From UBA5109 sp038148435 (lineage in GTDB: Bacteria > Pseudomonadota > Gammaproteobacteria > Pseudomonadales > Pseudohongiellaceae), in contig JAYQVM010000077.1 in assembly GCA_038148435.1 (NCBI GenBank), positions 1 through 7,953 of the forward strand: a stretch of 7,953 bases of DNA, written 5' to 3'. Position numbers and translations under genes: made by a program. The notes beneath the pieces are model-generated. The model was not told the DNA's origin. It was given only the letters and a program-made list of their open reading frames with translations, and did no database searches. Below, in pieces: positions 1 to 7,150 of the stretch. Numbering within the stretch: position 1 is the first letter of the stretch; each line of letters begins with the position of its first letter.

Positions 1-11
1 ACGAGAAGTAA
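1..11 (+). CDS. dnaK: C-terminal end of probable DnaK (partial, cut by window edge)
   Basis: The first bases can be read as (G)AC-GAG-AAG-TAA, giving a terminal Asp-Glu-Lys and a stop at 9-11. Acidic/lysine tails of this kind are usual for DnaK. The stop lies 89 bases before dnaJ and 40 bases before a strong terminator hairpin, which matches the widespread dnaK-dnaJ order. Only three codons are visible, so the identification rests almost wholly on context. Confidence 0.45.
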
Positions 12-50
12 GTTTCAAACTTTCGTCTTTGCCGTTAAAAGAGTACTGAG

Positions 51-85
51 AAACTAACGCGGGATAGTCCTGCGTTAGTTTTTTT
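51..85 (+). terminator. Rho-independent terminator or attenuator between dnaK and dnaJ
   Basis: The left arm at 51-64 (AAACTAACGCGGGA) pairs with the right arm at 68-81 (TCCTGCGTTAGTTT) over 14 positions with one G-T wobble, around a TAG loop. A run of seven T covers 79-85. It ends only 15 bases before the dnaJ start, leaving no room for a separate dnaJ promoter downstream. Transcription of dnaJ therefore probably depends on read-through from dnaK, so the hairpin would lower DnaJ output relative to DnaK. Confidence 0.85.
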
Positions 86-100
86 CTGTTAAGGCAAGCT

Positions 101-1225
101 ATGAGTAAAAGAGATTATTACGAAGTTCTCGGCGTCGACCGTTCTGCGACGACTCAGGATATCAAAAAAGCTTATCGGCGCATCGCCATGAAGAATCATC
201 CGGATCGTAATCCTGACGATGCGGAAGCGGAGAAACGCTTCAAGGAAGCCAACGAAGCTTACGAAGTCCTGATAGATGAAGATAAGCGTTCAGCCTATGA
301 TCAGTTCGGCCATGATGGTGTTGACCCTAAAGGCTTTGGTGGAGCAGGCGCACAGGGATTCAGTGATATTTTTGGAGATATTTTTGGAGATATTTTCGGA
401 GGTGGTGGGCGTGGGGGTCGTAGTCATGTTCAGCGCGGAGCTGATCTTAGTTACACCCTGGAAGTCAGCCTTGGAGATGCTGTCAAAGGTACCTCCGTCA
501 AAATAAGAATCCCGACCTCAGTCAGCTGTAAAACCTGTGATGCTAGCGGTGCCAGGCCAGGCACGAAGCCCGAAGACTGCTCGGCCTGCGGTGGCATGGG
601 GCAGGTCAGAATGCGGCAGGGACCCTTTTCTGTGCAGCAGGCCTGTCCACGTTGCCAGGGTGCTGGTAAAACTATTAAAGATCCCTGTGATACCTGTCAT
701 GGACGAGGCGCCGTCCAGGAAAACAAGACGCTCTCGGTTAAAGTTCCGCCCGGTGTCGATAATGGTGATCGTATCCGTCTGACAGGGGAAGGTGAAGCGG
801 GTCTGCACGGTGGCCCACCCGGCGACCTGTACGTGCAGATGGCTGTCAAACCGCATCCTATTTTCGAACGCGATGGCAGGAATCTTTACTGTGAGATTCC
901 CATTTCATTTACCGATGCTGCCATTGGCGGAGAACTTGAAGTGCCAACCCTGGAAGGCAAAGTAAAACTTAAAATTCCCTCGGAAACCCAGACAGGCAAA
1001 CTCTTCCGCCTGCGTGGTAAAGGTGTGATGCCGGTGCGTGGCGGTAGTCAGGGAGATCTTCTGTGTCGCGTCATTGTTGAAACTCCCATACATCTGACCA
1101 AGCGACAAAAAGAATTGCTCGAAGAGTTTGAAGATATCCACAAGTCGCAGGGTAATCGTCAGTCACCAAAAAAATCGGGATGGTTCGAAGGGGTAAAATC
1201 TTTCGTCGACTCTCTCAAGCCTTAA
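101..1225 (+). CDS. dnaJ: Chaperone protein DnaJ (Hsp40)
   Basis: This is the cytosolic co-chaperone that delivers unfolded clients to DnaK and stimulates its ATPase. The protein is 374 residues, the normal length for a type I DnaJ. The J domain (about 4-70) carries the HPD motif at 33-35. A Gly/Phe-rich linker follows (about 71-107) and contains a triple DIFG repeat. The zinc-finger domain has four CxxC pairs: C143/C146 (CKTCDASG), C160/C163 (CSACGGMG), C182/C185 (CPRCQGAG) and C196/C199 (CDTCHGRG). These would bind two Zn ions. The C-terminal substrate-binding and dimerisation domains run from about 208 to 340. The ATG at 101 is preceded by AAGG at 91-94, and the J domain begins immediately, so the start is secure. 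It lies downstream of a probable dnaK end and a hairpin. No frameshift or missing residue was seen. Confidence 0.98.
   Translation: MSKRDYYEVLGVDRSATTQDIKKAYRRIAMKNHPDRNPDDAEAEKRFKEANEAYEVLIDEDKRSAYDQFGHDGVDPKGFGGAGAQGFSDIFGDIFGDIFGGGGRGGRSHVQRGADLSYTLEVSLGDAVKGTSVKIRIPTSVSCKTCDASGARPGTKPEDCSACGGMGQVRMRQGPFSVQQACPRCQGAGKTIKDPCDTCHGRGAVQENKTLSVKVPPGVDNGDRIRLTGEGEAGLHGGPPGDLYVQMAVKPHPIFERDGRNLYCEIPISFTDAAIGGELEVPTLEGKVKLKIPSETQTGKLFRLRGKGVMPVRGGSQGDLLCRVIVETPIHLTKRQKELLEEFEDIHKSQGNRQSPKKSGWFEGVKSFVDSLKP
365..400 (+). repeat. Three tandem 12-base units in the dnaJ Gly/Phe region
   Basis: Units at 365-376 and 377-388 are identical (GATATTTTTGGA). The third, at 389-400, differs by one base (C for T). 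They encode Asp-Ile-Phe-Gly three times (residues 89-100). DIF motifs in the G/F linker are common in bacterial DnaJ and matter for DnaK regulation. The near-identical DNA suggests recent slippage-type duplication or a copy-number-variable tract. Confidence 0.8.
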
Positions 1226-1477
1226 GCGACTATATAGCTTATAGGTACCAAACTCTGTGCATTAGCGCCTATTGCGTTTCATTTCTTTAAGGTGTTTTTT
1301 CAAAATGCGAGCGGATTATCTGATTTAGAAAGCCTCGGGTTCCTCGTCGCCATAAAAATTCCAATGAAGTGTGAAAGGTAAGATTAGGAGGATTAAAAAA
1401 GGAAACTGAAACGTCAGGAATGCCCGAAGGTAAGATAAGAAAATAACGGCTGAATAATTAGTACTTTGTCAGGCTAT

Positions 1478-2977
1478 TCATTGCTGATATACCCAGTTCA
1501 AGAGGGCATCCATCAATTCAACACCGGGTCCGCGATCAGCCAGTTCATGGTTAATGATGCCTGTGACGGCATAGACCTTGTTGCTGCGGGAATAAACATA
1601 ACCAGCAACGGCAGAAACTTCATTCAGTGTGCCGGTTTTGATGTGCATGCGGCCGAGCAGCTCTTGATCTCGCAGGCGTCCTCTCATCGTTCCGTCTATG
1701 CCGTTAATCGGAAAAGATGCGACATACTCAGGCATAAAGGGGCTGGTCCAGGCATTACGAAGAATGGCATTCAGCAGCTCGGTAGTAATTTGTGTATTTC
1801 GGGATAACCCAGCACCATTGCTCAGGTTCAATAGACTTGTGTCGAACTCACGGTCTTCGAGAAAATAATTAACCGCCTGGATACCTTTGCCTATGGTAGC
1901 TGGTGGGCCCAGTGTTTCCGCACCTATGGTTAGCAGCAAGTGTCGGGTCATCAGGTTATTACTGAATTTATTGATGGATTTGATGACATCAGACAACGGC
2001 AATGAGTTCCATACCAGCACAGGGTCGAGTGCACCCGGTACAGATCTCATGATCAGATCGCCATCCAGCATACCGCCAAGCTCTGACCAGAGTTGCATGA
2101 ATAAGCCGAAAGTATAGGTAGCCGGGTCAAGCACTTCACGAGTCATCTGGTATTCACTGCAACGGGCAGGGAACTGGCCTTCAAAAATTATTTCAGAAAT
2201 ATCTTCCTGGTTAATATTAAAACTGATACCCCGTTGGAAACCATTGCAGAGGCGATCAACCTGACGCAAACGATTGGTGACCCTAAGATTGGGCAGCTTT
2301 GGGTCAGTAGTAATCACGACATTTCTACCATTTGGGTGAGGATAGAAATAGAATGTCACTGCCTGAAAATTTGAGATAAGGGCATTGGGTTTTGTGTTAT
2401 AGGTGCGACCATTCTGGTTATCAATGCTTTGGGTATCCTCCACAGTCGAATCAAAATAACTGCCATCGAGTATTAAGTTTCCCGTGATATGTTGAATGCC
2501 GATGCGCTGTAGTGCCTTCAACATATTTCTGAGCTGATCTTCTACTAAAAAGGGATCTCCACCACCTTTCATGAGTAGGTCACCCTGCAAAACGCCATCT
2601 CTGATAGGGCCCAATGCATAGAGTTCAGTCTGCCAGGTAAAAGCTGGACCAAGCTTTTCTAATGCTACCAAAGTCGTCAGAGTCTTAATGGCAGAAGCCG
2701 GGTTGAAGGCTATGGAGGTGTTGCGGGCGAGCAGAGGATATTGTGTACCCACTTCCTGCACCAATATGCTGAAGCTGGAGCTCGGTAGGCTATGTCCATC
2801 AATCACGATCTGGATAGCTTCAGGCATCTCACCCACATCTATGTTGGGGTTAGTGAACTGGGGTTGAGCCTCAATGACCTGTGTCATGAGTAGCAAAAAT
2901 CCGGCAAGAGAGGCTTGGATGCCCGGTCCAAATTTTAGTCGTGTTGAGAGGGTGAAGTAATTTTTTTGTAAACTCAT
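1478..2977 (-). CDS. dacB: D-alanyl-D-alanine carboxypeptidase/endopeptidase, PBP4 family (peptidase S13)
   Basis: This is a predicted exported low-molecular-mass penicillin-binding protein that removes terminal D-Ala from, or cleaves cross-links in, peptidoglycan. With the ATG at 2977 it has 499 residues, slightly longer than typical PBP4. An N-terminal export signal (R13, K15, hydrophobic about 22-35, possible cleavage after A37) is followed by the penicillin-binding motifs in order. These are SxxK as S95-A-I-K98 within NPASAIKTLTT, SxN as S339-N-N341, NGAGLSR near 387-393, and KTG at 447-449. A GGGDP motif typical of the family follows the SxxK. Cys244 and Cys273 could form a disulfide in the inserted domain. 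An in-frame ATG 63 bases upstream exists, but the start at 2977 has a well-spaced GGAG and places the signal peptide better. The gene is antisense between dnaJ and dapB, which are adjacent in many relatives. The family is clear; the split between DD-carboxypeptidase and endopeptidase activity cannot be read from sequence. Confidence 0.93.
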   Translation of the reverse strand: MSLQKNYFTLSTRLKFGPGIQASLAGFLLLMTQVIEAQPQFTNPNIDVGEMPEAIQIVIDGHSLPSSSFSILVQEVGTQYPLLARNTSIAFNPASAIKTLTTLVALEKLGPAFTWQTELYALGPIRDGVLQGDLLMKGGGDPFLVEDQLRNMLKALQRIGIQHITGNLILDGSYFDSTVEDTQSIDNQNGRTYNTKPNALISNFQAVTFYFYPHPNGRNVVITTDPKLPNLRVTNRLRQVDRLCNGFQRGISFNINQEDISEIIFEGQFPARCSEYQMTREVLDPATYTFGLFMQLWSELGGMLDGDLIMRSVPGALDPVLVWNSLPLSDVIKSINKFSNNLMTRHLLLTIGAETLGPPATIGKGIQAVNYFLEDREFDTSLLNLSNGAGLSRNTQITTELLNAILRNAWTSPFMPEYVASFPINGIDGTMRGRLRDQELLGRMHIKTGTLNEVSAVAGYVYSRSNKVYAVTGIINHELADRGPGVELMDALLNWVYQQ

Positions 2978-2983
2978 TTTTGG

Positions 2984-2987
2984 CTCC
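2984..2987 (-). promoter_or_regulatory. Ribosome binding site deciding the dacB start
   Basis: On the minus strand GGAG lies six bases before the ATG at 2977. The alternative in-frame ATG at 2989 has only an AGG touching it, and the one at 3040 would add a basic extension that buries the signal peptide. The site therefore favours the 499-residue product. Confidence 0.7.
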
Positions 2988-3148
2988 ATCCTGCTTTTGA
3001 AGCTCAGCAGTTTGTACCGTAATTCAAGAAGTAAAACCACTCTAGTTTATCAGTAAAATCAAAAGCTGCCAGAGTGCATAAGGCAGTTAGTAAAAAGTAG
3101 GAAGCTCATATTAGCAGTTAAAAAAAGCCTTTTCTGGTGCTGTGCTGA

Positions 3149-3178
3149 GCGACACCCAATAGAAACTTGTATTAGAAT
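3149..3178 (+). promoter_or_regulatory. Candidate sigma-70 promoter for dapB
   Basis: A -10-like TAGAAT at 3173-3178 (5 of 6 consensus matches) is spaced 18 bases from a -35-like GCGACA at 3149-3154 (4 of 6). Transcription would begin near 3185 and give a short leader of about 25 bases before the dapB ATG. The position in a divergent intergenic region supports it, but the match is modest and was found by eye. Confidence 0.35.
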
Positions 3179-3209
3179 AATCTAAGAAATTTGAAAGCAG
3201 GTAAGGATT

Positions 3210-4010
3210 ATGCTGAATGTTGCAATTGGCGGGGCCAACGGGCGCATGGGAAAAACTCTGATTCAGGCGATACAGGAAATTCCGGAAATCACTATTGGAG
3301 CGGCATCTGTGATTGAGAACAGTCCCGATCTGGGTAAAGATGTTGGCTTGATTGGCGGTGTAGATCCCTTGCACGTAGTAACAATCCACGATTTTGAGCA
3401 GGTCATTGATGATTTTGATTTACTCATAGATTTCACTGGAACTGAAGCTACACTGAAGCATCTTGATCTGTGTTGTAAATATGGCAAGCAGATGGTAATA
3501 GGTACGACTGGCTTTACTGAAGAAGAAAAACAGTACATTCAAGCAGCTGGTCAAAAAATTGCCCTAGTATTTGCGCCGAATATGAGCGTCGGGGTCAATG
3601 TATTGTTCAAACTGATTGAGCAAGCCACCAGGGTGCTGGGTGATTCTAGTGACATCGAAATTATTGAAGCGCATCATCGCCATAAAGTCGATGCTCCTTC
3701 AGGTACCGCATTGGAAATGGGTGAAATAGCAGCACATGTTCTTGGTAAGAAGTTAGCCGAAGTTGCTGTTTACGGTCGTGAAGGCATTATCGGTGAACGT
3801 GAAGATAAGACTATCGGTTTTGAAACGATCCGAGCTGGAGATATCGTTGGTGATCACACTATTATGTTCGCCAGCCCCGGCGAACGTATTGAAATTACGC
3901 ACAAGTCTAGTTCCCGGATGACCTATGCTAATGGCGCATTACGGGCAGCGATGTGGCTGCAGGATAAGGATAAGGGTGTTTATAGTATGCAGGAAGTGCT
4001 GGGTTTATAA
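3210..4010 (+). CDS. dapB: 4-hydroxy-tetrahydrodipicolinate reductase
   Basis: This is the cytosolic NAD(P)H-dependent enzyme that reduces 4-hydroxy-tetrahydrodipicolinate to tetrahydrodipicolinate in the diaminopimelate branch leading to lysine and peptidoglycan. It has 266 residues, close to the usual size of about 265-275. The Rossmann nucleotide loop GGANGRMG spans 7-14. IDFTGTEA (73-80) and VIGTTGFT (96-103) line the cofactor site, and APNMSVGVN lies at 122-130. The catalytic and substrate signature EAHHRHKVDAPSGTAL spans 153-168, with H155/H156, K159 and the PSGT loop at 163-166. The ATG has nearby Shine-Dalgarno-like AGGT and AAGG (3199-3206). It is divergent from the dacB-like gene. 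In many gammaproteobacteria dapB lies directly between dnaJ and carAB; here both neighbours differ. Confidence 0.98.
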   Translation: MLNVAIGGANGRMGKTLIQAIQEIPEITIGAASVIENSPDLGKDVGLIGGVDPLHVVTIHDFEQVIDDFDLLIDFTGTEATLKHLDLCCKYGKQMVIGTTGFTEEEKQYIQAAGQKIALVFAPNMSVGVNVLFKLIEQATRVLGDSSDIEIIEAHHRHKVDAPSGTALEMGEIAAHVLGKKLAEVAVYGREGIIGEREDKTIGFETIRAGDIVGDHTIMFASPGERIEITHKSSSRMTYANGALRAAMWLQDKDKGVYSMQEVLGL

Positions 4011-4106
4011 GCGTGCTAAAAAAAACCCGTTAATAAAATAGACAAAGACACTGCTTAACGATGCCTTGCTGTTGCTTAGCTGATATCCGGGCATTTAGGA
4101 TTTCTC

Positions 4107-5477
4107 ATGATAGTCATAAATTTGCTGGTTTTAGGAAGCCTGGTCTACCTACTATTCAGTTTGCAGGTACGCAACTATAGCTTAGGCCAGCGTGTGTTCA
4201 CGGCTCTAGTTTGTGGCGTTGTTATGGGGGGGCTTTTTCAATTGCTGTATCAGAATCAGCCTGCCCTAATTGATGGCACGCTGGTCTGGAGCAATCTGCT
4301 TGGCAGCGCCTATGTCAGTTTGCTCAGAATGATTGTCATGCCCTTGATCCTGGTTTCCATTCTGGCGGCAGTTATTAAGCTTAATGATGTGGCAGGGCTT
4401 GGCAAAATCAGTTTTTCTGTCATCGTAATACTCTTGCTGACGACCCTGGTTGCAGCACTGATCGGGATAGTGATCAGCTTGCTTTTTGGCTTGAGTGCCG
4501 AGGGGCTAACCCAGGGAGCACGTGAACTGGCTCAGCAGGAAGTGCTGCTTCAGCGTCAGGCTGAATTCATAGAACTAAACCTGGCAGACTTGCTGGCTTC
4601 TTTTTTGCCACAGAATATTTTTTATGACCTGGCTGGCTTGCGTGATACTTCCATCATCGCTGTGGTTATATTTGCCATTCTAATGGGTATTGCGGCCCTG
4701 CATCTGAGTCATGATGATGCAAAAAGTGGTGAATCTTTGGGGCATTTCATAGAGCTTACCCAGAAGCTGGTATTAAAACTGGTTCGTATTGTGATTGGTT
4801 TTACCCCTTATGGTGTTCTGTCACTGATCGTGAATGTGTCTGCCAGCTCGAATGTGCAGGATATTCTGGACCTGCTTAAATTCATCGTTGCTTCTTATAT
4901 TGCCATTGCTTTGATGTTTTTCGTTCATGGTTTGCTGTTAAGTCTGGTCGGCGTAAATCCCCTGCGTTATTTCAAGGCGGTACTGCCGGTGCTGGTGTTT
5001 GCCTTCAGCTCTCGCAGTTCTGCAGCAAGTCTGCCACTTAATGTAGAGACCCAGATTAAGGCGCTGAACAATTCACCTGCCGTGGCAAATTTTTCGGCCA
5101 GTTTTGGCGCTACCATTGGGCAAAATGGCTGTGCAGGAATCTATCCGGCCATGCTAGCTGTGATGATTGCCCCTGGCATGGGTGTTGACCCGGCTTCGCT
5201 TGGCTTTATTGCCAGCTTATTGGCGATAGTGACGATCAGTTCGCTGGGTGTGGCGGGAGTCGGTGGTGGTGCTACCTTTGCCGCTTTGATGGTGCTGCCA
5301 GCACTTGGCTTTCCAGTGCTGTTGGTGGCACTTTTAATTTCGATAGAACCTCTGATTGATATGGCTCGCACGGCATTAAATGTAAGTGGCGCCATGACAG
5401 CAGGAACAATCACTTCTCGCCTGTTGAATCCTAAGGATAAATTAGCGGCAAATCTGGAGACAAGCACACATGAATGA
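4107..5477 (+). CDS. tcyP: L-cystine symporter, TcyP/YdjN type (dicarboxylate/amino acid:cation symporter family)
   Basis: This is a predicted inner-membrane secondary transporter that brings in L-cystine with Na+ or H+. It has 456 residues, like TcyP of Bacillus and YdjN of Escherichia coli (about 463). The N-terminal pattern with VFTALVCGVVMG (30-41) and LLRMIVMPLILVSILAAV (72-89) is typical of the TcyP branch. Family hallmarks follow: the serine-rich re-entrant loop SSRSSAASLP (301-310), IGQNGCAGIYPA (337-348), the second hairpin GVAGVGGGATFA (381-392), and the binding helix EPLIDMARTALNVSG (414-428). Many hydrophobic segments agree with eight membrane helices and two re-entrant hairpins. 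AGGA at 4097-4100 sits six bases before the ATG. The end overlaps the next gene by 8 bases, indicating an operon with translational coupling. Cystine is inferred from subfamily resemblance; another amino acid or dicarboxylate is possible. Confidence 0.88.
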   Translation: MIVINLLVLGSLVYLLFSLQVRNYSLGQRVFTALVCGVVMGGLFQLLYQNQPALIDGTLVWSNLLGSAYVSLLRMIVMPLILVSILAAVIKLNDVAGLGKISFSVIVILLLTTLVAALIGIVISLLFGLSAEGLTQGARELAQQEVLLQRQAEFIELNLADLLASFLPQNIFYDLAGLRDTSIIAVVIFAILMGIAALHLSHDDAKSGESLGHFIELTQKLVLKLVRIVIGFTPYGVLSLIVNVSASSNVQDILDLLKFIVASYIAIALMFFVHGLLLSLVGVNPLRYFKAVLPVLVFAFSSRSSAASLPLNVETQIKALNNSPAVANFSASFGATIGQNGCAGIYPAMLAVMIAPGMGVDPASLGFIASLLAIVTISSLGVAGVGGGATFAALMVLPALGFPVLLVALLISIEPLIDMARTALNVSGAMTAGTITSRLLNPKDKLAANLETSTHE

Positions 5478-6306
5478 GTTGATAAAAGTTAAAGGTTTAA
5501 AGGAAATGATGTCAGATCCTGATGTGCTGGTTTTTGACTGTCGCTTTAACCTGCTGCAGCCCGAAGCAGGGCATGCTGACTATCTGCAGAAACATATTGC
5601 CGGAGCCCTCTATGCTGATTTAAATAAGGATCTGAGCAGTCCACATATTGCCGGAAAGACCGGCAGACATCCTTTACCGGACAGGTCAATGTGGATCGCT
5701 AAAGTTCAACATTGGGGAATAAGTCCGGATAAGCTGGTGGTTGCCTATGATGATGCCGGTGGTGCATTTGCCGCCCGCCTTTGGTGGTTACTGCGGTGGA
5801 TAGGCCACGAACGAGTTGGAGTTCTTGATGGTGGCTGGCAGGCCTGGCTGGCAAACCAGGGGCAAACTGATGGTGGTGAGCAAAGCTCTCAGCCCACCAG
5901 TGATTATGACTATGCCACTTGTGAGAGTTTGTGTAGTGAGGTGACAGTGCAGGACGTAGATGCCAGTGAGTATCAACTAGTTGATGCCCGTGAAATGGTT
6001 CGCTTCAGGGGAGAGTATGAGCCCATTGATCCGGTAGCCGGACACATTCCAGGAGCCATGTGCTCACCCATGAGTGGTAATCTGGAAAAAAATGGCTTCT
6101 TTAAAAAAGCTGCTGAGTTACAAGAAAAGTTTGCTGGGTTGGAGCGGTCTGGCAAACCACTGCTTTGTTATTGTGGTTCCGGGGTGACGGCAACCCATAA
6201 TATATTGGCACTACGTATTGCAGGGTTTGAAGAACCAGCGCTTTATGCCGGGTCCTGGAGTGAGTGGATTACAGATCCCTTGCGACCCGTTGCCCGGGGA
6301 CAATAA
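5470..6306 (+). CDS. sseA: 3-mercaptopyruvate/thiosulfate sulfurtransferase (tandem rhodanese)
   Basis: This predicted cytosolic enzyme moves the sulfane sulfur of 3-mercaptopyruvate (or thiosulfate) to cyanide, thiols or thioredoxin. Its 278 residues match the family. The N-terminal rhodanese domain (about 1-135, with VFDCRFNL at 21-28 and VLDGGWQAW at 118-126) is the structural copy. The C-terminal domain (about 160-278) has GHIPGA at 191-196 and the active-site loop CGSGVTA at 235-241, with catalytic Cys235. That loop is the form typical of mercaptopyruvate sulfurtransferases such as E. coli SseA, whereas classical thiosulfate rhodaneses usually have CRKGVTA. The ATG at 5470 overlaps the upstream transporter's stop, with GGAG at 5456-5459. 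Pairing with a cystine importer suggests use of cysteine-derived mercaptopyruvate. The substrate preference is inferred. Confidence 0.93.
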   Translation: MNELIKVKGLKEMMSDPDVLVFDCRFNLLQPEAGHADYLQKHIAGALYADLNKDLSSPHIAGKTGRHPLPDRSMWIAKVQHWGISPDKLVVAYDDAGGAFAARLWWLLRWIGHERVGVLDGGWQAWLANQGQTDGGEQSSQPTSDYDYATCESLCSEVTVQDVDASEYQLVDAREMVRFRGEYEPIDPVAGHIPGAMCSPMSGNLEKNGFFKKAAELQEKFAGLERSGKPLLCYCGSGVTATHNILALRIAGFEEPALYAGSWSEWITDPLRPVARGQ

Positions 6307-6311
6307 CTGGG

Positions 6312-7124
6312 ATGAATTTGCTTTTCCGCTTGAGTTTAGGCATTGCTCTTTATGCGGGACTAGCCGGTGTTCAGGCACAGCCGCTCACAGAGACTGAGCA
6401 CTATTACGCCCTGATTCTCGATTACGTTGCAAAAATAGAAAACATTTACAACGATAACTGGGCCTATACCTACACCATTGATGACAAACTAGCGCAGGAA
6501 AGCCGAACCATCCGGCGTGATATCAGTCTGCCCTTTCTGCAAAGGGAACAGTTGCTGGCGATCAATGATATGCCACCAAGCGAGGAAAGATTGATAGAGC
6601 ACCAAAAGGACAGAGAGAGTGCTCTGCTCCGTCGGGAGGAAAGAAGGCAGGAAAGACAAAATCAGGAAGCCATTGAGCATGATGATAGGGATCAACGCGA
6701 TGAAAAACAGCGTTTTATAGATATGCTGTTGAATGATAGCGTTCACTTAATTCGCCATGATGGCCATCTCTTGTATCTGGGTTTTCGCGCCATGGAAGAG
6801 GGGCTAGAAAAAATATTTGAAAATATTGAAGGCATGCTCATTATTGATACACAGGCTGAGTACATCATGGAATTACAGGTCAGGGTTATCGAACCTTTTG
6901 CACCTTTCTTTTTATCACGAGTCGAGGATGGATTTTTTTCACTGCGATTTGAGATGATAGAGGGTATTCCCATGCAGTCTGAAATTACCTGGCGGCTAGA
7001 GGGGCGAGCATTCTTTATTCGTAACTTAGATGCCGATCGGGAAATTGTTTGGCAGGATATTCAGCCCATCAACCCAGATTTTTCGGATAATTTTCCTGCT
7101 GACTTGCTGCGTGGGCAGAATTAG
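6312..7124 (+). CDS. Exported protein of unknown function
   Basis: I do not recognise this 270-residue protein. It opens with a clear signal peptide: hydrophobic core about 4-19 and a V-Q-A site with likely cleavage after A22. There is no cysteine at the cleavage point, so it is probably a soluble periplasmic protein rather than a lipoprotein. Residues about 28-85 appear mixed helical and tyrosine-rich. A very charged stretch rich in Arg, Glu, Gln and Asp (about 90-135) looks like a single long helix or coiled coil. The C-terminal half (about 145-255) alternates hydrophobic and polar residues as in a beta-sheet domain and has several aromatics (PFAPFF 195-200, DGFFSLRFEM 206-215). No catalytic motif is evident. 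An in-frame ATG 48 bases upstream would overlap the sulfurtransferase and displace the signal peptide, so 6312 is preferred; GGGGA at 6296-6300 may serve as ribosome site. It begins 5 bases after the sulfurtransferase stop, so it is probably in the same transcript. Confidence 0.8.
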   Translation: MNLLFRLSLGIALYAGLAGVQAQPLTETEHYYALILDYVAKIENIYNDNWAYTYTIDDKLAQESRTIRRDISLPFLQREQLLAINDMPPSEERLIEHQKDRESALLRREERRQERQNQEAIEHDDRDQRDEKQRFIDMLLNDSVHLIRHDGHLLYLGFRAMEEGLEKIFENIEGMLIIDTQAEYIMELQVRVIEPFAPFFLSRVEDGFFSLRFEMIEGIPMQSEITWRLEGRAFFIRNLDADREIVWQDIQPINPDFSDNFPADLLRGQN

Positions 7125-7150
7125 TAGTCAAGTTTCAAAAGGACTTTCAT

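Noticed and set aside
1223..1241. Small inverted repeat TAAGC/GCTTA just after the dnaJ stop
   Set aside because: The stem is five pairs with a nine-base loop and no T-run, too weak to call a terminator.
1370..1445. Purine-rich stretch with the word AGGTAAGAT occurring twice (near 1377 and 1428)
   Set aside because: Two copies of a nine-base word in purine-rich DNA can arise by chance, and no further structure or coding signal was seen.
1420..1446. Tiny frame ATG-CCC-GAA... of eight codons in the dnaJ-dacB gap
   Set aside because: It has no properly spaced ribosome site, no family resemblance and only eight codons; it looks like chance.
3065..3085. Inverted repeat CTGCC/GGCAG in the dacB-dapB divergent gap
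   Set aside because: Five pairs around an eleven-base spacer, with no supporting second copy, is not enough for an operator call.
3111..3389. 92-codon minus-strand frame overlapping the start of dapB
   Set aside because: It lies mostly antisense to the well-supported dapB, has no recognisable domain and fits an overlap artefact.
3997..4029. GGGTTT...AAACCC inverted repeat overlapping the dapB stop
   Set aside because: The pairing is six bases with a long A-rich loop, and no T-run follows on the plus strand, so it is not a convincing terminator.
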